NCBI GenBank assembly: GCA_028095005.1
Contig: CM051459.1
Coordinates: 200,795,902-200,859,901 of the forward strand
Reading direction: 5' to 3'
DNA length: 64,000 nt
DNA from: Rhynchospora pubera
Lineage: Eukaryota; Streptophyta; Magnoliopsida; Poales; Cyperaceae
A model generated the notes under the pieces. The model worked only from the letters and a program-made list of their open reading frames with translations, was not told the origin of the DNA and searched no databases. The position numbers and the translations under genes were made by a program. Of the stretch, positions 21,980 through 33,225 are shown one piece after another; positions within the stretch are counted from its first letter, which is position 1, and each line of letters opens with the position of its first letter.

Positions 21980-24541
21980 TTAAGAGGCACCAGACATCTC
22001 CTCATCCTCAAAGTCCTCCAGTTGGCCATCTTCCATGCCACTAAAAGACGGTTCCCACCCATCATCATCATCCAGCTGGGTGTTCCCTTCCTCTAAAGGT
22101 AATTCCATTTCACTGTCAATGCGAGCTAAGTCGAGCATACCACAGAATTGACGTAGCCCGTCTTCTTCCTCCTGAAGGAGGGTAGAGGAAGCTAAGGCAT
22201 CAGTGTCGGTGCACCGACTGAGGCCAACTGCATGAAGAGCTGCTTCTATTTTTTCCTTCTCTTCAGTGTTTGTTTTCTTTGCTGAAGATGGCTTACGCTT
22301 GTTCTTTTTCGAACCTACAATAAAATTGGTCAGGTTCTTAGCTAATTTGGGAATGCGAGTGCTGCGCCTTAAGTGGGGCAGTGTAGTTTTATTAGTTGGA
22401 TGGTTTGAATTGACCAAAAAGTTTGAATCAAGTTTGTCCAAGTTACTGGACATATCAGAAATTGATAGTGAATCAAGAAGAGATGGATGGAGGGAGGGAG
22501 AAGGAAGGAGGGCAGTGGTAAGGGGGATACCTGAGGAAGGTGAAATTGAATGATGAACTTGTTGCGGAGGAATCGGTAGAGGCGGTTCAATCGACGCCTT
22601 TCCTTTTCTCTCTCGCTCAAGCGCAGCCCTCGTCTGTGTATTTGGTAGGTTTGAGAGGATAGGAGCAGCCGAAGAACCACTATCCTGGGCTTGAGTTGCA
22701 GTAGCGGGTTCGGGGTCGGTTGAGCCAGTAGTAGTGTTACTCGGCTGTTGTGTCGAGGCAGGCTTGTTGAGAACAATCCTCAGTGGATGGTTAGACTTCA
22801 TAGCATCGCTGGAAGTTACCTGGTTCGACTCAATCAGACTCTTGTCAAAAAGCTTGCGTGCCACAGTAGGTTTAGGGCCCAAAGAAACTGCCAAGGAACT
22901 AGCAGGCGGCACAATCTGCAAAGCATCCGTTAACACAGTGCCAGCATCACATGCACTAGTGAGAGGCAGTGACCCATCTTTTAGAGGTATCAGTTCCTTG
23001 TTCAGATTAAGAGAACGAGCCCTTAGCACTTCTTCTTTTAACCTAGCATCCCAGAGGCTAGAACCTTTTAAGACCCCTTCTAGATGGTCCCTCTCCTCCG
23101 ATTCCGGCATACCCGACCAAATGTCAAAGGCCATATCAAAATCAAAGGTGACTGCCTTAGAGAGTTGTTTAGCAATTTCTTTACCAGCAGGGAGACCCAG
23201 TGTAAGATTGTTAATTCTCTGTTGAACTTCATCAAAATAGAGTTGAGAGGGGGTTGGATCAGCAGGCGGACGCACTATTGTTTGTTCATGGGCCCATGCA
23301 ATCGCTTGCACCTCAATCAATTTCTTTAAAGCTCGAATGTTGTGGCCAACATTGTGGGGGACATCAAGGAGGCTTTTAACAGCCACGACTACTCGAAGAG
23401 TTTCAAGGCTAGTTACCCTTTCCAAAGGAGTATGATCTAGCAAGAGGCCAAAGCGCGAAACCATCGGGATGAGGTTTTCCAAGTTCCAGGCTTGAATAGG
23501 GACAGCAAGTAGATCAAGCCATACCTTGAAGTTGTATTCGACTGGAGTTGTGTCAATACGTGCTGACCAGGGGTAAGGTACAAGACCTTGGTCCTCCAAC
23601 TTTGAACTGAACTTGAGTAAGAAATCAGCTCTGTCAGAACCCTTAGGAAGCAATAGGATATAGCGTACATCTGCCATGTGAATGAGAGAGAAGGGTTCGT
23701 TAGTCTGACACACAGTCATAAGGATCGATTGAATCTCAGCTGGCCCTATTGAGCGAGACTTAAGCCGAGTATCGACCACTACAGCCGACGAGAGGTTCTG
23801 AGTATCTCGAATGTTATCAGGGCCTTGCGGCACATAAACCTCAATTATGTGAGGACGACCTTCAGGGAAAACCTGACTCCCCAAATTGCCGCGGGGCTGG
23901 AGGTTATCAAGAGTCCTCTTTCTTTTCTCTTCTAAAGCTCTAACAGCAGCTTTGCTTGTCCTTGTACAAGACTTAGCATCATGCCCCATGCCTCTGCACT
24001 TGGAACAAGCTAAGGCGTTCTTGGGGCAGGTGGCATGATCATGGCCAGATTGGCGGCACTTAAAGCACCATCCAGGCCTCCTAGGGTTGTTGTGGTTAGG
24101 CGGCAAGGGGAGGGAAGAGGGGCGGTCAGAATGCCGAGGTCTTGGTCGCTTGGCACGGGTAAACTCCATGGAGGGTTCAAGTACTGGTAAGGGAGTCAGT
24201 AGAGCAGCTTTGAAGGATTTGAGATTTGTGAGAAAAGGGAGGGATTTAAAAGAGGGAGGTTGAGGTAAAGGAGGCAGGATTTCAGGAAGGTTGGGCTGAC
24301 TAGGTAGGCGGCGCCGCAACTGTGCGGCTAGGAGGGTTGGTAGGGAGTGAGAGAGAGGAAAAAGGCGGAGGATTGAACTGGTAGGTCGGCGCTTGATCAC
24401 AGTAGGTTTTCTCGTGAAAGATTGGCGACGTCCGGCGCCGCTCCCGCCGCTCGGACGGAGGGTCTTGGGGCGAGGCCTAGCCCTAGGTCCCACCCGAATC
24501 CAGCCATCTTCCTCGTGGAGGAGGATATTCCTTTTCGCCAT
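21980..24541 (-). CDS. LINE-B ORF1, gag-like RNA-binding protein (intact)
   Basis: This is an uninterrupted 853-residue frame starting at the ATG at 24541 (MAKRNILLHEEDGW). The N-terminal 155 residues are basic and proline-rich. Two CCHC knuckles lie at about 159-172 (CFKCRQSGHDHATC) and 179-192 (CSKCRGMGHDAKSC). A DUF4283-like domain spans about 215-380, with 'YNFKVWLDLLAVPIQAW' near its end. A long serine/proline/threonine-rich tail ends in acidic residues (EDFEDEEM). The product is expected to bind element RNA in a retrotransposition particle. At 853 residues it is longer than many plant L1 ORF1s because of the disordered tail. About 200 bp separate its stop from the probable ORF2 start. 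Confidence 0.85.
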   Translation of the reverse strand: MAKRNILLHEEDGWIRVGPRARPRPKTLRPSGGSGAGRRQSFTRKPTVIKRRPTSSILRLFPLSHSLPTLLAAQLRRRLPSQPNLPEILPPLPQPPSFKSLPFLTNLKSFKAALLTPLPVLEPSMEFTRAKRPRPRHSDRPSSLPLPPNHNNPRRPGWCFKCRQSGHDHATCPKNALACSKCRGMGHDAKSCTRTSKAAVRALEEKRKRTLDNLQPRGNLGSQVFPEGRPHIIEVYVPQGPDNIRDTQNLSSAVVVDTRLKSRSIGPAEIQSILMTVCQTNEPFSLIHMADVRYILLLPKGSDRADFLLKFSSKLEDQGLVPYPWSARIDTTPVEYNFKVWLDLLAVPIQAWNLENLIPMVSRFGLLLDHTPLERVTSLETLRVVVAVKSLLDVPHNVGHNIRALKKLIEVQAIAWAHEQTIVRPPADPTPSQLYFDEVQQRINNLTLGLPAGKEIAKQLSKAVTFDFDMAFDIWSGMPESEERDHLEGVLKGSSLWDARLKEEVLRARSLNLNKELIPLKDGSLPLTSACDAGTVLTDALQIVPPASSLAVSLGPKPTVARKLFDKSLIESNQVTSSDAMKSNHPLRIVLNKPASTQQPSNTTTGSTDPEPATATQAQDSGSSAAPILSNLPNTQTRAALERERKGKASIEPPLPIPPQQVHHSISPSSGIPLTTALLPSPSLHPSLLDSLSISDMSSNLDKLDSNFLVNSNHPTNKTTLPHLRRSTRIPKLAKNLTNFIVGSKKNKRKPSSAKKTNTEEKEKIEAALHAVGLSRCTDTDALASSTLLQEEEDGLRQFCGMLDLARIDSEMELPLEEGNTQLDDDDGWEPSFSGMEDGQLEDFEDEEMSGAS

Positions 24542-24650
24542 CAGATCGCCCAAGATCGCCTTTTAGCACGCTTCCTTAAAACCCGGCCCAATTCTCGTCT
24601 TCATGTTGACTAATTGTTAATTTGAACATAAACATCCAACTTGATTAATT

Positions 24651-27600
24651 AATAATAAAGAGTGAACAAACATAATAATCCATAGACTATTCAAAACTCA
24701 TTGTTAAGCAAGTCATAATTGCTGATCCCTACAACAGCTCTGTTCAATAGAAATAAATATGTGAACAACCTGGTTCATTTTAGAATCGCTTCAAAAGATA
24801 AGAAGAAAAAAGTGATAAAAGATGTTAAATTGTTGACAAACAACCGAGAAACATTCTAAAGCTAAAAAAGGAATTCCGCAAATTAGAATTTAATATTTTT
24901 TGACAAAAAATTGTACCATAAATCTCTTGATAGGATACAGTAAATGGACTAATCTGACTGAACTTTATTCATCATTCTCGATGGAGCAATTTTGAAGCTT
25001 ACCCAACTCTGACATGCTCCTTCCTTTTTATGCACGACATAAGATCTTTTTTATTTGACATGTCAAACCCTTAATGTAATTTAGATTAGAGCTGCGAAGA
25101 TGAATACAAAACAAATCCCAAATGGGAAAATATTCATCAGTTTTAATGCAAATCAGCAAAACTTATTCCATTAAACAAAATTACCAAAAGGGCCTTGAGA
25201 TAGGTACCGACTTACTATCAGCTCAAACAGTGAAAGAAATTATTCACTGGTACATATTAAGAAAAAGAAAAATGTGTTGTTCAGAATTAAGTTTTCGAAA
25301 ACCCAAGTTCTTATCAGATTACTTATCGAACGTAATTGGAATTGAGGCATATCAAATTGGCTTGAAACGTAATTTATAATCATAAACAATAAATGAATCA
25401 AGATGATCAGTTAGAGCATCAGCAGTTTTGTCTTTTGAAAAGGGAGGAGCTAATCAACCAGTTTTAAAAAATAGAATTATTCAGAAATAAGTAATGAGAT
25501 CATACCTTTAATGATTGCATCCATTTCTTTACAAAGCATGTGGATAATTCCATTCATGTGAGAATCCATTGCAATGAGAATTGAGTAAACTAGTGACCAG
25601 GGCTTCATTAAAAGTAAGATCACAAAAAATAAACCATATCAGAAAAAAAAAAAATTGATCAGCATTCTACATGTAGTCAGAAAAGAAACTGGGTGTTGGG
25701 ATGTTCAAAGGACAGGCCAAAGATGAATAAGAAACTCCATTTTCTAGAAATTAATACAACATTCTACATGTAGTCTGATACAAACACAGATTGATCAGCC
25801 ACCTGCATATGCTGCTTATATTACGTTAGTCCTCTTTTTTCCAACAATATGTATGGGACATGCATGATACTGCCATGATTTGAGTAGCATATCTATAATT
25901 AATTTATATTCCATCCAAATACAGTGTTAACCATTTATTTTAATCCAAAACTTCTCAAGTTCCATCAGGATGCACAACAACAACAATTTTTCTCTATTAT
26001 CTTTTCACATTCTTACTGCAGAATTGTCGAAAAGAAAACGAAAAATTCTTTACCTGAAAGCAAAATTCAAATGAGAAATAATGGTTGAACCATCCCAATA
26101 TTTATATGCTAGAATACGAAAAATACTTTACCTGAAAAGAAATATTCTAGAATTTAGAATATGGAAAGTAATTCTGTGACAGCTAGAAGAAGCCGAAAGA
26201 ACAGTTTCATAATATGAACCACACTTTTGAGCAGGAAATGCATATTAAAATCAAAATAAAATAGCATGACCATTTACTCTTCTTTCATTTGTTTTTCATA
26301 CCATTTTTATGAACTATAAATTTATAAAGACCCAAAGTCCATACAACAAAAAAACCAAACATGTTTGACATTCTGGAAAATATCACACACGTAAGCTAGC
26401 AAGAAAAATCGTACAAATTATTTTGCTAATACCCTATGCAATCAACTGTCACTACCAATTAATAGTGAGTAATGAGCACGCCGCAGAGGCTGAAAAAAAC
26501 GCAGTTTATTTTTAACCGACAAAGCATAATCAGTACTCCTGTGCAACATAAAAAATGTAGACCCTAACCACAAAAAGGAAAAAACAGACAAACAAAGGAA
26601 GAAAAACCGGTGACTGCAATTGTAAGGAAAGCATAACATGAGAAATCACATTTTTATTTTGAGCAGCAGTGGAGCATTCAACATGATCATCCAAAAAAAA
26701 AAAAAAACAAATGCGGTTTATGAGAACTCTTGCAGCAATTGCTAAAAAGTTGCTGCCAAAGGGGAAAGAAAAACAAAGCCATTATCCCATAAGAGTTCCT
26801 ATGAGGCTATGATGGCATCTAGAGGAGCGCACAACAACAGACTATTCCTATCACATAAGACCAAACCGATCAAAAGAAAAAGATAATTTGTACATAAGAG
26901 ACAGACCCTCACTTGGCCAAGCAGCGATCGAGAGACCAATTTTCCCTCCCTGATGCTTTGAGCAAGACAGCAACCTCAACAGACGAAAAAAAGGCAAAAA
27001 TAAAAATTAACCAACAGGTAGAAATTGTGAAACAACAAATGCTATAAGTTGACAACCCAGAACACTTAGGAAAGAAACAAAGCAAGAAGGAGCTTACCAA
27101 CAGTAGGATTAGCCAGATGAAGAAAGAAGAGCAGAATAGACAGCAAGGAGAGGTTATATCACAACCCATAGCAGAAGCGAGGAAGATGGGAGCAAATCCC
27201 CAAACGATAGCCCACTGAATCTCCAAATAATGCAGGACCATAAGACCGCTGCAACAGGAACGGAAGCAAGGAAATTAAGGATCACAACACCAGGCAAGGA
27301 ATGGCGCAACAGTGGCTAGGAGGAGGAGCGACAACGAAAAAGAAACTGAGAGGAGAGCCGAGAGCGCTGACCAAAAAGGAAATAGTCGAGGAGAAAAGGA
27401 ACCATCGAACGGCTGAGATGAAATAATACAAACCAATGGCCAGGATGCAATTACTGTGCTTACTGTAGTGAGCACATGCATCTCACACCTTCCAAAATCT
27501 ATATGTATAATTTGATTCAAAAAAATTCAACACACTAACAAGAGGATGTCGAAAAAAATATTTAGTTGAACAATAACCAACAAAATGTATTTCATGTCAA

Positions 27601-28482
27601 AATGAAAAAAAAAATGTTCATTCTGTAATTTCAAAATTCAAAATGTTCAATTTTGTCTATAACAAAAAAGGCAATAAACAATAAGAACTTGATCGCAAAA
27701 AATACAAAATTTGCCACTTTCAGTAGTTAACTTATGCATAAGAAAACAAAATAAACATCTTAAAGAGTATATATGGCTACACATTGTTCGTTTGCCTCCA
27801 TATAAATAATTTAGTATTTGAAGGAAATTATTAGCTAAAACCTTCGCAATTCTATCTCAAATGAATTTAAGGTCGGCTGGCAGTATTCTAAAAATAAGGA
27901 ATTCAAAGGTGTTTATTCAGTAAAAACTAAAAAAAACTATTAATAATTTATAATTTGAAATAGACAATTGATTGTAATCTACTTAAATTTACTGCAAATT
28001 CATAGATAAAGAATTTGTTTTACATGTTTTATTAATCAGGGTTTTTGTTGCTTTGAAGGTTAACAAATAAGGTAGACTCATCATTTACTCTCATGTAGGG
28101 AATGAGCTGGAGAGGTGGAAGTTAAAGGCGTAAAGCTCAACCGATGTCAATTTTGTCGAATTTTTATTTAAATCAAAATAACTCCATATATCGAAATAGT
28201 CAATAAATAATAATTTAGGTTATCAAAATATTATGAATTAGATGAGCAAAAAAGAATAACTCGTTCAAAAAAAGCTCATATATCTGGTTCGCACTTGCGC
28301 AGCCAATTCTTAGATGCCTAACTGTGAATTTCAGTATTTTTATATTTCTTGTTGAATGTTTCGATAAAGAAAATATTTATAAAGATTCTTATAATCCAAA
28401 TAAAGGTTTCTCTGTTTTTAGCCTTGGAGGACTGGACGAGAGCAAGGTGTCCTCCATTTGCTACTGAAAGAGTCGCCAATTT
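24651..28482. other. Intergenic, with weak signs of a minus-strand spliced transcript
   Basis: No protein family is recognised. On the minus strand, 27248-27098 looks like an exon. It is preceded by a pyrimidine-rich acceptor (cttccgttcctgttgcAG) and followed by donor GTAAGCTCC, with an open frame including MVLHYLEIQWAIVWGF. A second exon-like piece at 25589-25506 ends at GTATG and reads IAMDSHMNGIIHMLCKEMDA. A donor-like GTAAGCTTC lies at about 25003. These could be parts of a non-coding RNA or a gene fragment moved by a transposon. Confidence 0.35.
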
Positions 28483-28499
28483 TAGCATTACAATTATTA

Positions 28500-30617
28500 T
28501 TATTATTTTTTTAGATACACTAGTCAGAGACTGACAAGTTGAACGAAAAAAACGGAAAAAAAATCAAAGATTAAAAAAAACAGAGCTTGAACGAGGATAT
28601 AGCAGAATTTGCAGTATGCAATCGCCTCAGATGAAACCCACTTGACGAGCTGTGCAGCAGAACGATTCTTTTGCCTGAAGATGCGGTTATTTCTCTCTAA
28701 CCAAATTCCCCAGAAAGTTGTTGCCATGAGGGACTGTTTTTCGTTAAACCCCTTTACCATCGAGAATTTAAGCAAGAACAAACTCAAAAGAAGCTCAGAA
28801 CTTGTTGCCAGACCCAAATTGAGCTGACTCCAAACAAAGGTTGTGTAGGGACGGTGGAAAAAGAGATGTTTAGCTGTCTCAACACTAGAATGCCGACATA
28901 AATTGCAACCCGGTTGCACATTAATACCCCTCCTTTGGAGTTGGTGTTGTGTAAGTATGCGATCAGATCCCAAAAGAAAGAGACAAGTCTTCAGACTTGG
29001 TGGTACGGGGAGCTTCCAAACGAAGGAAAGGAAATCAGGGATTTAACCTTTGTTGCAGTAGAGAGCGCTTGATAAGCTGAAGAAACCGTAAAGGTGCCGC
29101 TGCTATTCCATTTCCAAAGCAACTGATCATGAGCACTGACATTTAAAGTATTATGTAAAACATTCGAGAGCTGGGCAACCTCTTCAGCGAGCGGTGCTTG
29201 GAAGAGCTTGAGCCAATTAGTCATTGCAAAGCGAACTGAGCAGTCACGAAAAGATAATCTGTCACCTCCGGTCAGTAAAGGTAAGAGATAACGAAGTGGC
29301 TTTTCCTGCCAGTTGTCAAACCAGAAGGAGGAGTTGTTTCCATTGCCTAATTCAACAGAGGTAGACAATTGGAAGTAAAACCTTAAGCTGAGTAAGTCTT
29401 TCCCAAAAAAAAAAAGGAACCATCCTTTATCCAAACTAAAGGAGGTGCATTGTTGTTTTGTTTGGAAAGGATCTTAGTTGCAAAGATAGACCACATGGAA
29501 TCTTTATGGTGATACAGCCGCGGGCCGCCACCACCATCTCAAAAGTAGAGCAATATTCTGAAATTGGAGGTTAGGCACTCCTAGACCTCCAAATTCTTTT
29601 GGCAAGCACACACGATCCCATGCTAGCAAGTACATTGAAGGAGAATCTGACCTGCTCCAAATAAAAGCTTTCCTCATTTTGTCTATTTTCTCAATTACCC
29701 ATTTTGGTAAATTGAAAGCCGACATAAAAAAGATTGGCATAGCTGAGATCACCGTTTTAGCTAACAAGATATGGCCAGCTCTCGAGATGAGTGCCGACTT
29801 CCAACCAGCCAGGCGCAAATTAATGCGATCTAGGAGCAGTTGGAAATAGTCCCGGCTAGAGCGACCTGAGGTCAAAGGTAGGCCGAGGTAAGTAATGGGC
29901 AATTTCTGAACTTGACAGTTTAACAAATTCTGAACTGAGGTAAGAAGAGTAGCCGATAAATTTAGCGGAACAATGACCGACTTGTTCAGGTTTAGAGAAA
30001 GACCAGAGATCTTGGAGAACATGGTCAGAAAGCAATGAAGGGTGCTCACTGCCTTGCCCTTGACGGTGGAGAAGAGCAAGGTGTCGTCTGCGTGTTGCAA
30101 AATTGAGAAAGGCCTTGTTAGTTTATTCGATAAACCAAAGGGCACCGAAGTTGCTGCAGTAGTAAGCATGCGTGAAAGCACGTCAGCGGCTAGAGGAATA
30201 AGTAAGGTGAGAGCGGGTCTCTTTGACTCAAGCCTTTCTTGTGAGCAAAAGATTTGCCAATCTGATCATTTAGGATGATGGAAGACACAGAAGTGGTGAA
30301 CAGTAGCTGTACCCATGAAATAAAAATGTCAGGGATCCCTCTGTGCTTCATGACGTTGAAGAGAAAAGACCAGTTGATAGAATCGAAGGCTTTTCGGAAG
30401 TCCAACTTTAGCATGATAGAGGGATCTCCTGCTCTTTTTAAGTGAGCTAAAACCTCGCGAGCGGAGTTTTCTGAAATCAAAGGACCACTGAGGAAGCCCG
30501 ACTGTGAGTTTACGATTAAGTTTGGCATGAAGGGAGCTAAACGATTAGCCATAATCTTGGAAATAAGCTTGGGTATGTAATTGATTATGCTAATTGGTCT
30601 AAAGGCAGAAAGTTCCA
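28500..30617 (-). mobile_element. LINE-C: 5'-truncated L1-type retrotransposon
   Basis: The 17-mer tagcattacaattatta is found at 28483-28499 and 30618-30634. The first copy adjoins an A/T-rich tail (28497-28511 on the plus strand). On the minus strand the body begins inside the reverse transcriptase domain, so target-primed reverse transcription stopped early. The 5' truncation, tail and TSD together define the insertion exactly. Confidence 0.9.
28524..30617 (-). pseudogene. LINE-C ORF2 C-terminal part, degenerate reverse transcriptase
   Basis: The conserved reading passes through at least three frames (30617-30190, 30181-29504, 29434-28991, 28973-28524). Visible motifs are ELSAFRPISIIN, QSGFLSGP, LDFRKAFDSINW, GLSQRDPLSPYLFL and LQHADDTLLF. 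The last two are degraded versions of GLRQGDPLSP and F/YADD. They are followed by ITYLGLPL and a zinc-knuckle segment (CNLCRHSSVETAKHLFFH). The endonuclease and the first RT motifs are absent through truncation. The many frame changes make it older than LINE-B. Confidence 0.88.
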
Positions 30618-30634
30618 TAGCATTACAATTATTA

Positions 30635-31042
30635 AGGAGAACTTTCTTGTATAGCCAGCCATTAGACATAACTCCTTTGCAAAACAAAAAAAGCTTTCTG
30701 ATTTTAACTTAAAAAAAAAACTGACCTAACACCTTTCGTCAAAGCAAAAAAGAACAATACAGGTCACGGATTAATCCGACCAGAAGTTTTTTGTGGTATT
30801 TAATTTTGAAATAAATTAGAGAGTTTTTTTTAAGATAAATTAGAGGTCTAAGCCACCCAACTTATTTTTAAATTAAATGTCTATAAAAAATCTCCCACCG
30901 GGGTTTCGAACCTGCTACCTTTCACTTAATAAATTAGAGAGCTTATTGCCTCCCATCTTATCTTCAAAAAATAAAAAGAAACATTATAGAAATAAGAGAC
31001 AAATCAGATACACCCAATTTTATGGAGTTTACCCTACATATG
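30635..31042. other. Intergenic; tRNA-like B-box fragment on the minus strand
   Basis: Around 30890-30915 the minus strand reads caggttcgaaaccccggtgg, close to a tRNA B box. The A-box region is not convincing and 'aaattagagag' blocks surround it, so this may be a decayed tRNA-derived SINE. No coding region is visible. Confidence 0.35.
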
Positions 31043-31174
31043 GGGTGCGTTTGGATAGGTGTGGGAAGAAGGGAAGAAATAGGAAGAAGTATTGGGAAGT
31101 GTGTAACTTTGTGAAGAGTTTGGATTGTTTATAATTTTTTTCTTCTTCTTTCTTCCAACGATCCAAACGCACCC
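31043..31174. mobile_element. 132-bp MITE with GGGTGCGTTTGGAT inverted ends
   Basis: The perfect 14-bp inverted repeat gggtgcgtttggat (31043-31056) and atccaaacgcaccc (31161-31174) bounds a non-coding core. A 32-bp core segment at 31091-31122 is identical to 50282-50313 in another MITE, which confirms a dispersed family. No clear TSD was read. Confidence 0.75.
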
Positions 31175-31272
31175 ATAGAGTGTGAATTTGTTCTTAATTT
31201 TCTATTCATGAAATTTCGTGTCGGTACCATTTGAGGCACAGTTTTTTTCCCCCAGTTTGATGGACCCGAATC

Positions 31273-31409
31273 CCGTGTAGCGCGCGTACGAGCCGTCTGA
31301 TCTTGATCGGACGGTTCATTTTTTACGGGCCTATCAATCTAGGTTACATGCACGGGGCTCCCTTATCCATTGGATCTTGATCAAACGGCTACGATGTCGC
31401 GCTACACGG
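31273..31409. repeat. Inverted repeat ccgtgtagcgcg ... cgcgctacacgg
   Basis: A perfect 12-bp inverted pair (31273-31284 and 31398-31409) encloses 113 bp that is richer in GC than its surroundings. The interior has two 'gatcttgatc' copies followed by 'ggacgg'/'aaacgg'. It could be a small TIR element or the end region of a larger one. No TSD was established. Confidence 0.55.
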
Positions 31410-32068
31410 TGTGCTGCGCGGCACCAGATCTGAACTCCAGTTTGATCCGACCTAACCAATCCACTTAAACCTCTTACTACTCTAAAGTGAGTACAAATTC
31501 CAATGAGTTAGATGGCATCTGTAACTGTTCAGCTAATTTGAGCTAAAATATCCTATTTAATATTGGGTCATTTCAACTTTAGGTCATGCTGAGGTTGATT
31601 ACGTGTGTAATAACTAATAATATTAACAGTTTGGAGTTGGTCTCTCAGTGCTGTTTGAGAAGATCCATTACGCGTCAGCATTCATTCAGCAGAATTGCTT
31701 CGTAATGTATAATTTGAAAGAAAAGACGTTCAAAACCGATTGGGTAGTCGGTTGTTCCAATTGTAGTTTGTCCCATGTCTCATTGAATTCTTTCCTAATT
31801 TTTTTGCTTGCTTATTTCCATAGTTTCATCTCATAACGATCACTACTCAAAAATGAGACCTAAATAATATTTGTAGCTTGCGCAAAACAAGCCATAACCA
31901 AAACCCAACAAATCATGTTATAGGCTTTTCTAGCCCAACATTAGCCCATTTAAATATCTTGTTAAAAACAACAAGTTGTGAAACACAAGTAGATGGACGG
32001 ATTGGACGCTAATGTAATAATGTATTTAAAAAATAAAAAAGAAAATTGATTACTATCATCTCTATTTC
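31410..32068. other. Intergenic, no gene seen
   Basis: This is AT-rich sequence with a 62-codon chance frame (31648-31836) and no recognisable motif or repeat. Confidence 0.45.
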
Positions 32069-32084
32069 TACCATCGCTACCATC

Positions 32085-32192
32085 GCTCGAAGCGCTCCCC
32101 TCTCCTAACCCAGCGAAGCGAAGCGCTCCTCCCTCCCCAGCGAAGTGAGCCCTCTCCTCACCCTGCGAAGCGCTCCCCTCTCCTCATCCGGG
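32085..32192. repeat. GC-rich 26-bp minisatellite, about four units
   Basis: Units of the type agcgaagcgctcccctctcc repeat about four times at 26-27 bp spacing, each with small changes. Confidence 0.65.
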
Positions 32193-32368
32193 TACGCTCC
32201 TCTCCCTTCGCACTCTTCAGTCTCTTCCTTCTGTATATCTCTCTCCCTTCCCCCTCCCTTCCTTCTGTGTGTCAGATTTTGTTCACTTTGTTTATTGCAT
32301 CTGTTCAATTTGTTATTTTAAGTGTTTATTTTGTTTTGCTGCAGACTTTTATGTTTATTTTATACGTC

Positions 32369-33000
32369 TCACTTTGTTAGTGTAGATGTTCACTTTGTTG
32401 GTGTAGATGTTCACTTTGTTCGTTCATATGTTCAATTTGTTACTTTTATGTGTTCAATTTGTTTTGTTGTGCGTCTCACTTCTGCGTTTATTTTATACGT
32501 CTCACTTTGTTGGTGTAGATGTTCACTTTGTTCATTCATATGTTCAATTTGTTATTCTATATGTTCAATTTGTTTTGTTGTGCGTCGGATTTCTGTGTTT
32601 ATTTTATGTCTCACTTTGTTGGTGTATATGTTCACTTTGTTCATTCATATGTTCAATTTGTTTTGTTGCTTGTCAGATTTATGTGTTTATTTTATATCTC
32701 ACTTTGTTAGTGTATATATTCACTTTGTTCATTCATCTGTTCAATTTGTTATTTCTATGTGTTCAATTTGTTCTGCTGTGCGTCAGATTTCTGTGTTTAT
32801 TTTATGTCTCACTTTATTGGTGTATATGTTCACTTTGTTCATTCATATGTTCAATTTGTTATTCTATATGTTCAATTTGTTTTTTTGCTTGTCAGATTTA
32901 TGTGTATATTTTATATCTCACTTTGTTAGTGTATATGTTCACTTTGTTCATTCATATGTTCAATTTGTTATTTCTATGTGTTCAATTTGTTTTACATTCT
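32369..33000. repeat. Minisatellite of about 90-130 bp units, six copies
   Basis: Each unit begins tctcactttgttggtgta and runs through 'tgttcactttgttcattcat' and 'tgttcaatttgtt' sub-repeats to 'gtgtttattttat'. Unit starts are near 32369, 32500, 32609, 32696, 32806 and 32915. The long frames across it (up to 232 codons, rich in F, V and C) follow from the repeat and are not a convincing gene. Confidence 0.85.
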
Positions 33001-33225
33001 CACTATTTGATGGAAAATGAATCATTGATGAAGGAAACAGAGGAAAGACAGAGAAGAGAAGAAAAGGCATAGAGGTAGAAGGAGAGTGAAGAGGGACGGA
33101 GGGGAGTGTGGCAGAGAAGGGAAGAGAGGAGGTGGAGAAGATGAACGCGCTAGGAAAGGAGGGGAGCGCGCGGGAGGGGAGGAGAGCGCGCGGGAGGAAA
33201 ATTGAGGTTAGCGATGGTAGCGATT

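Larger units (their letters stand above)
18196..24636 (-). mobile_element. LINE-B: near-complete L1-type retrotransposon
   Basis: The 14-mer caacttgattaatt occurs at 18182-18195 and 24637-24650. The first copy adjoins a run of nine T (18194-18202), which is the oligo-A tail of a minus-strand LINE. The 6.4-kb body contains ORF1 (24541-21980) and ORF2 (21782-18429), in the plant L1 order. ORF1 is intact and ORF2 carries a single nonsense codon. The leader before ORF1 is short (about 95 bp), so the extreme 5' end may be slightly truncated. Among the LINEs in this window it is the best preserved. Confidence 0.93.
32069..33225. mobile_element. Candidate TIR-bounded element carrying minisatellites
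   Basis: The left sequence 'taccatcgctaccatcgct' (32069-32087) is matched inverted by 'agcgatggtagcgatt' at 33210-33225. The ends are GC/CT-rich (left) and GA-rich (right, with a duplicated 'gagcgcgcgggagg'), so the two ends are roughly complementary. Between them lie two minisatellites. No transposase and no TSD are visible, so the classification is tentative. Confidence 0.4.

Noticed and set aside
22266..23329. Plus-strand frames of 81-163 codons
   Set aside because: They are antisense shadows of the intact LINE-B ORF1, whose zinc knuckles and length identify the real frame.
32322..33072. Two overlapping long frames (232 and 221 codons) rich in F, V, H and C
   Set aside because: They run through the minisatellite, repeat with its unit in several frames at once, and have no coding signature.
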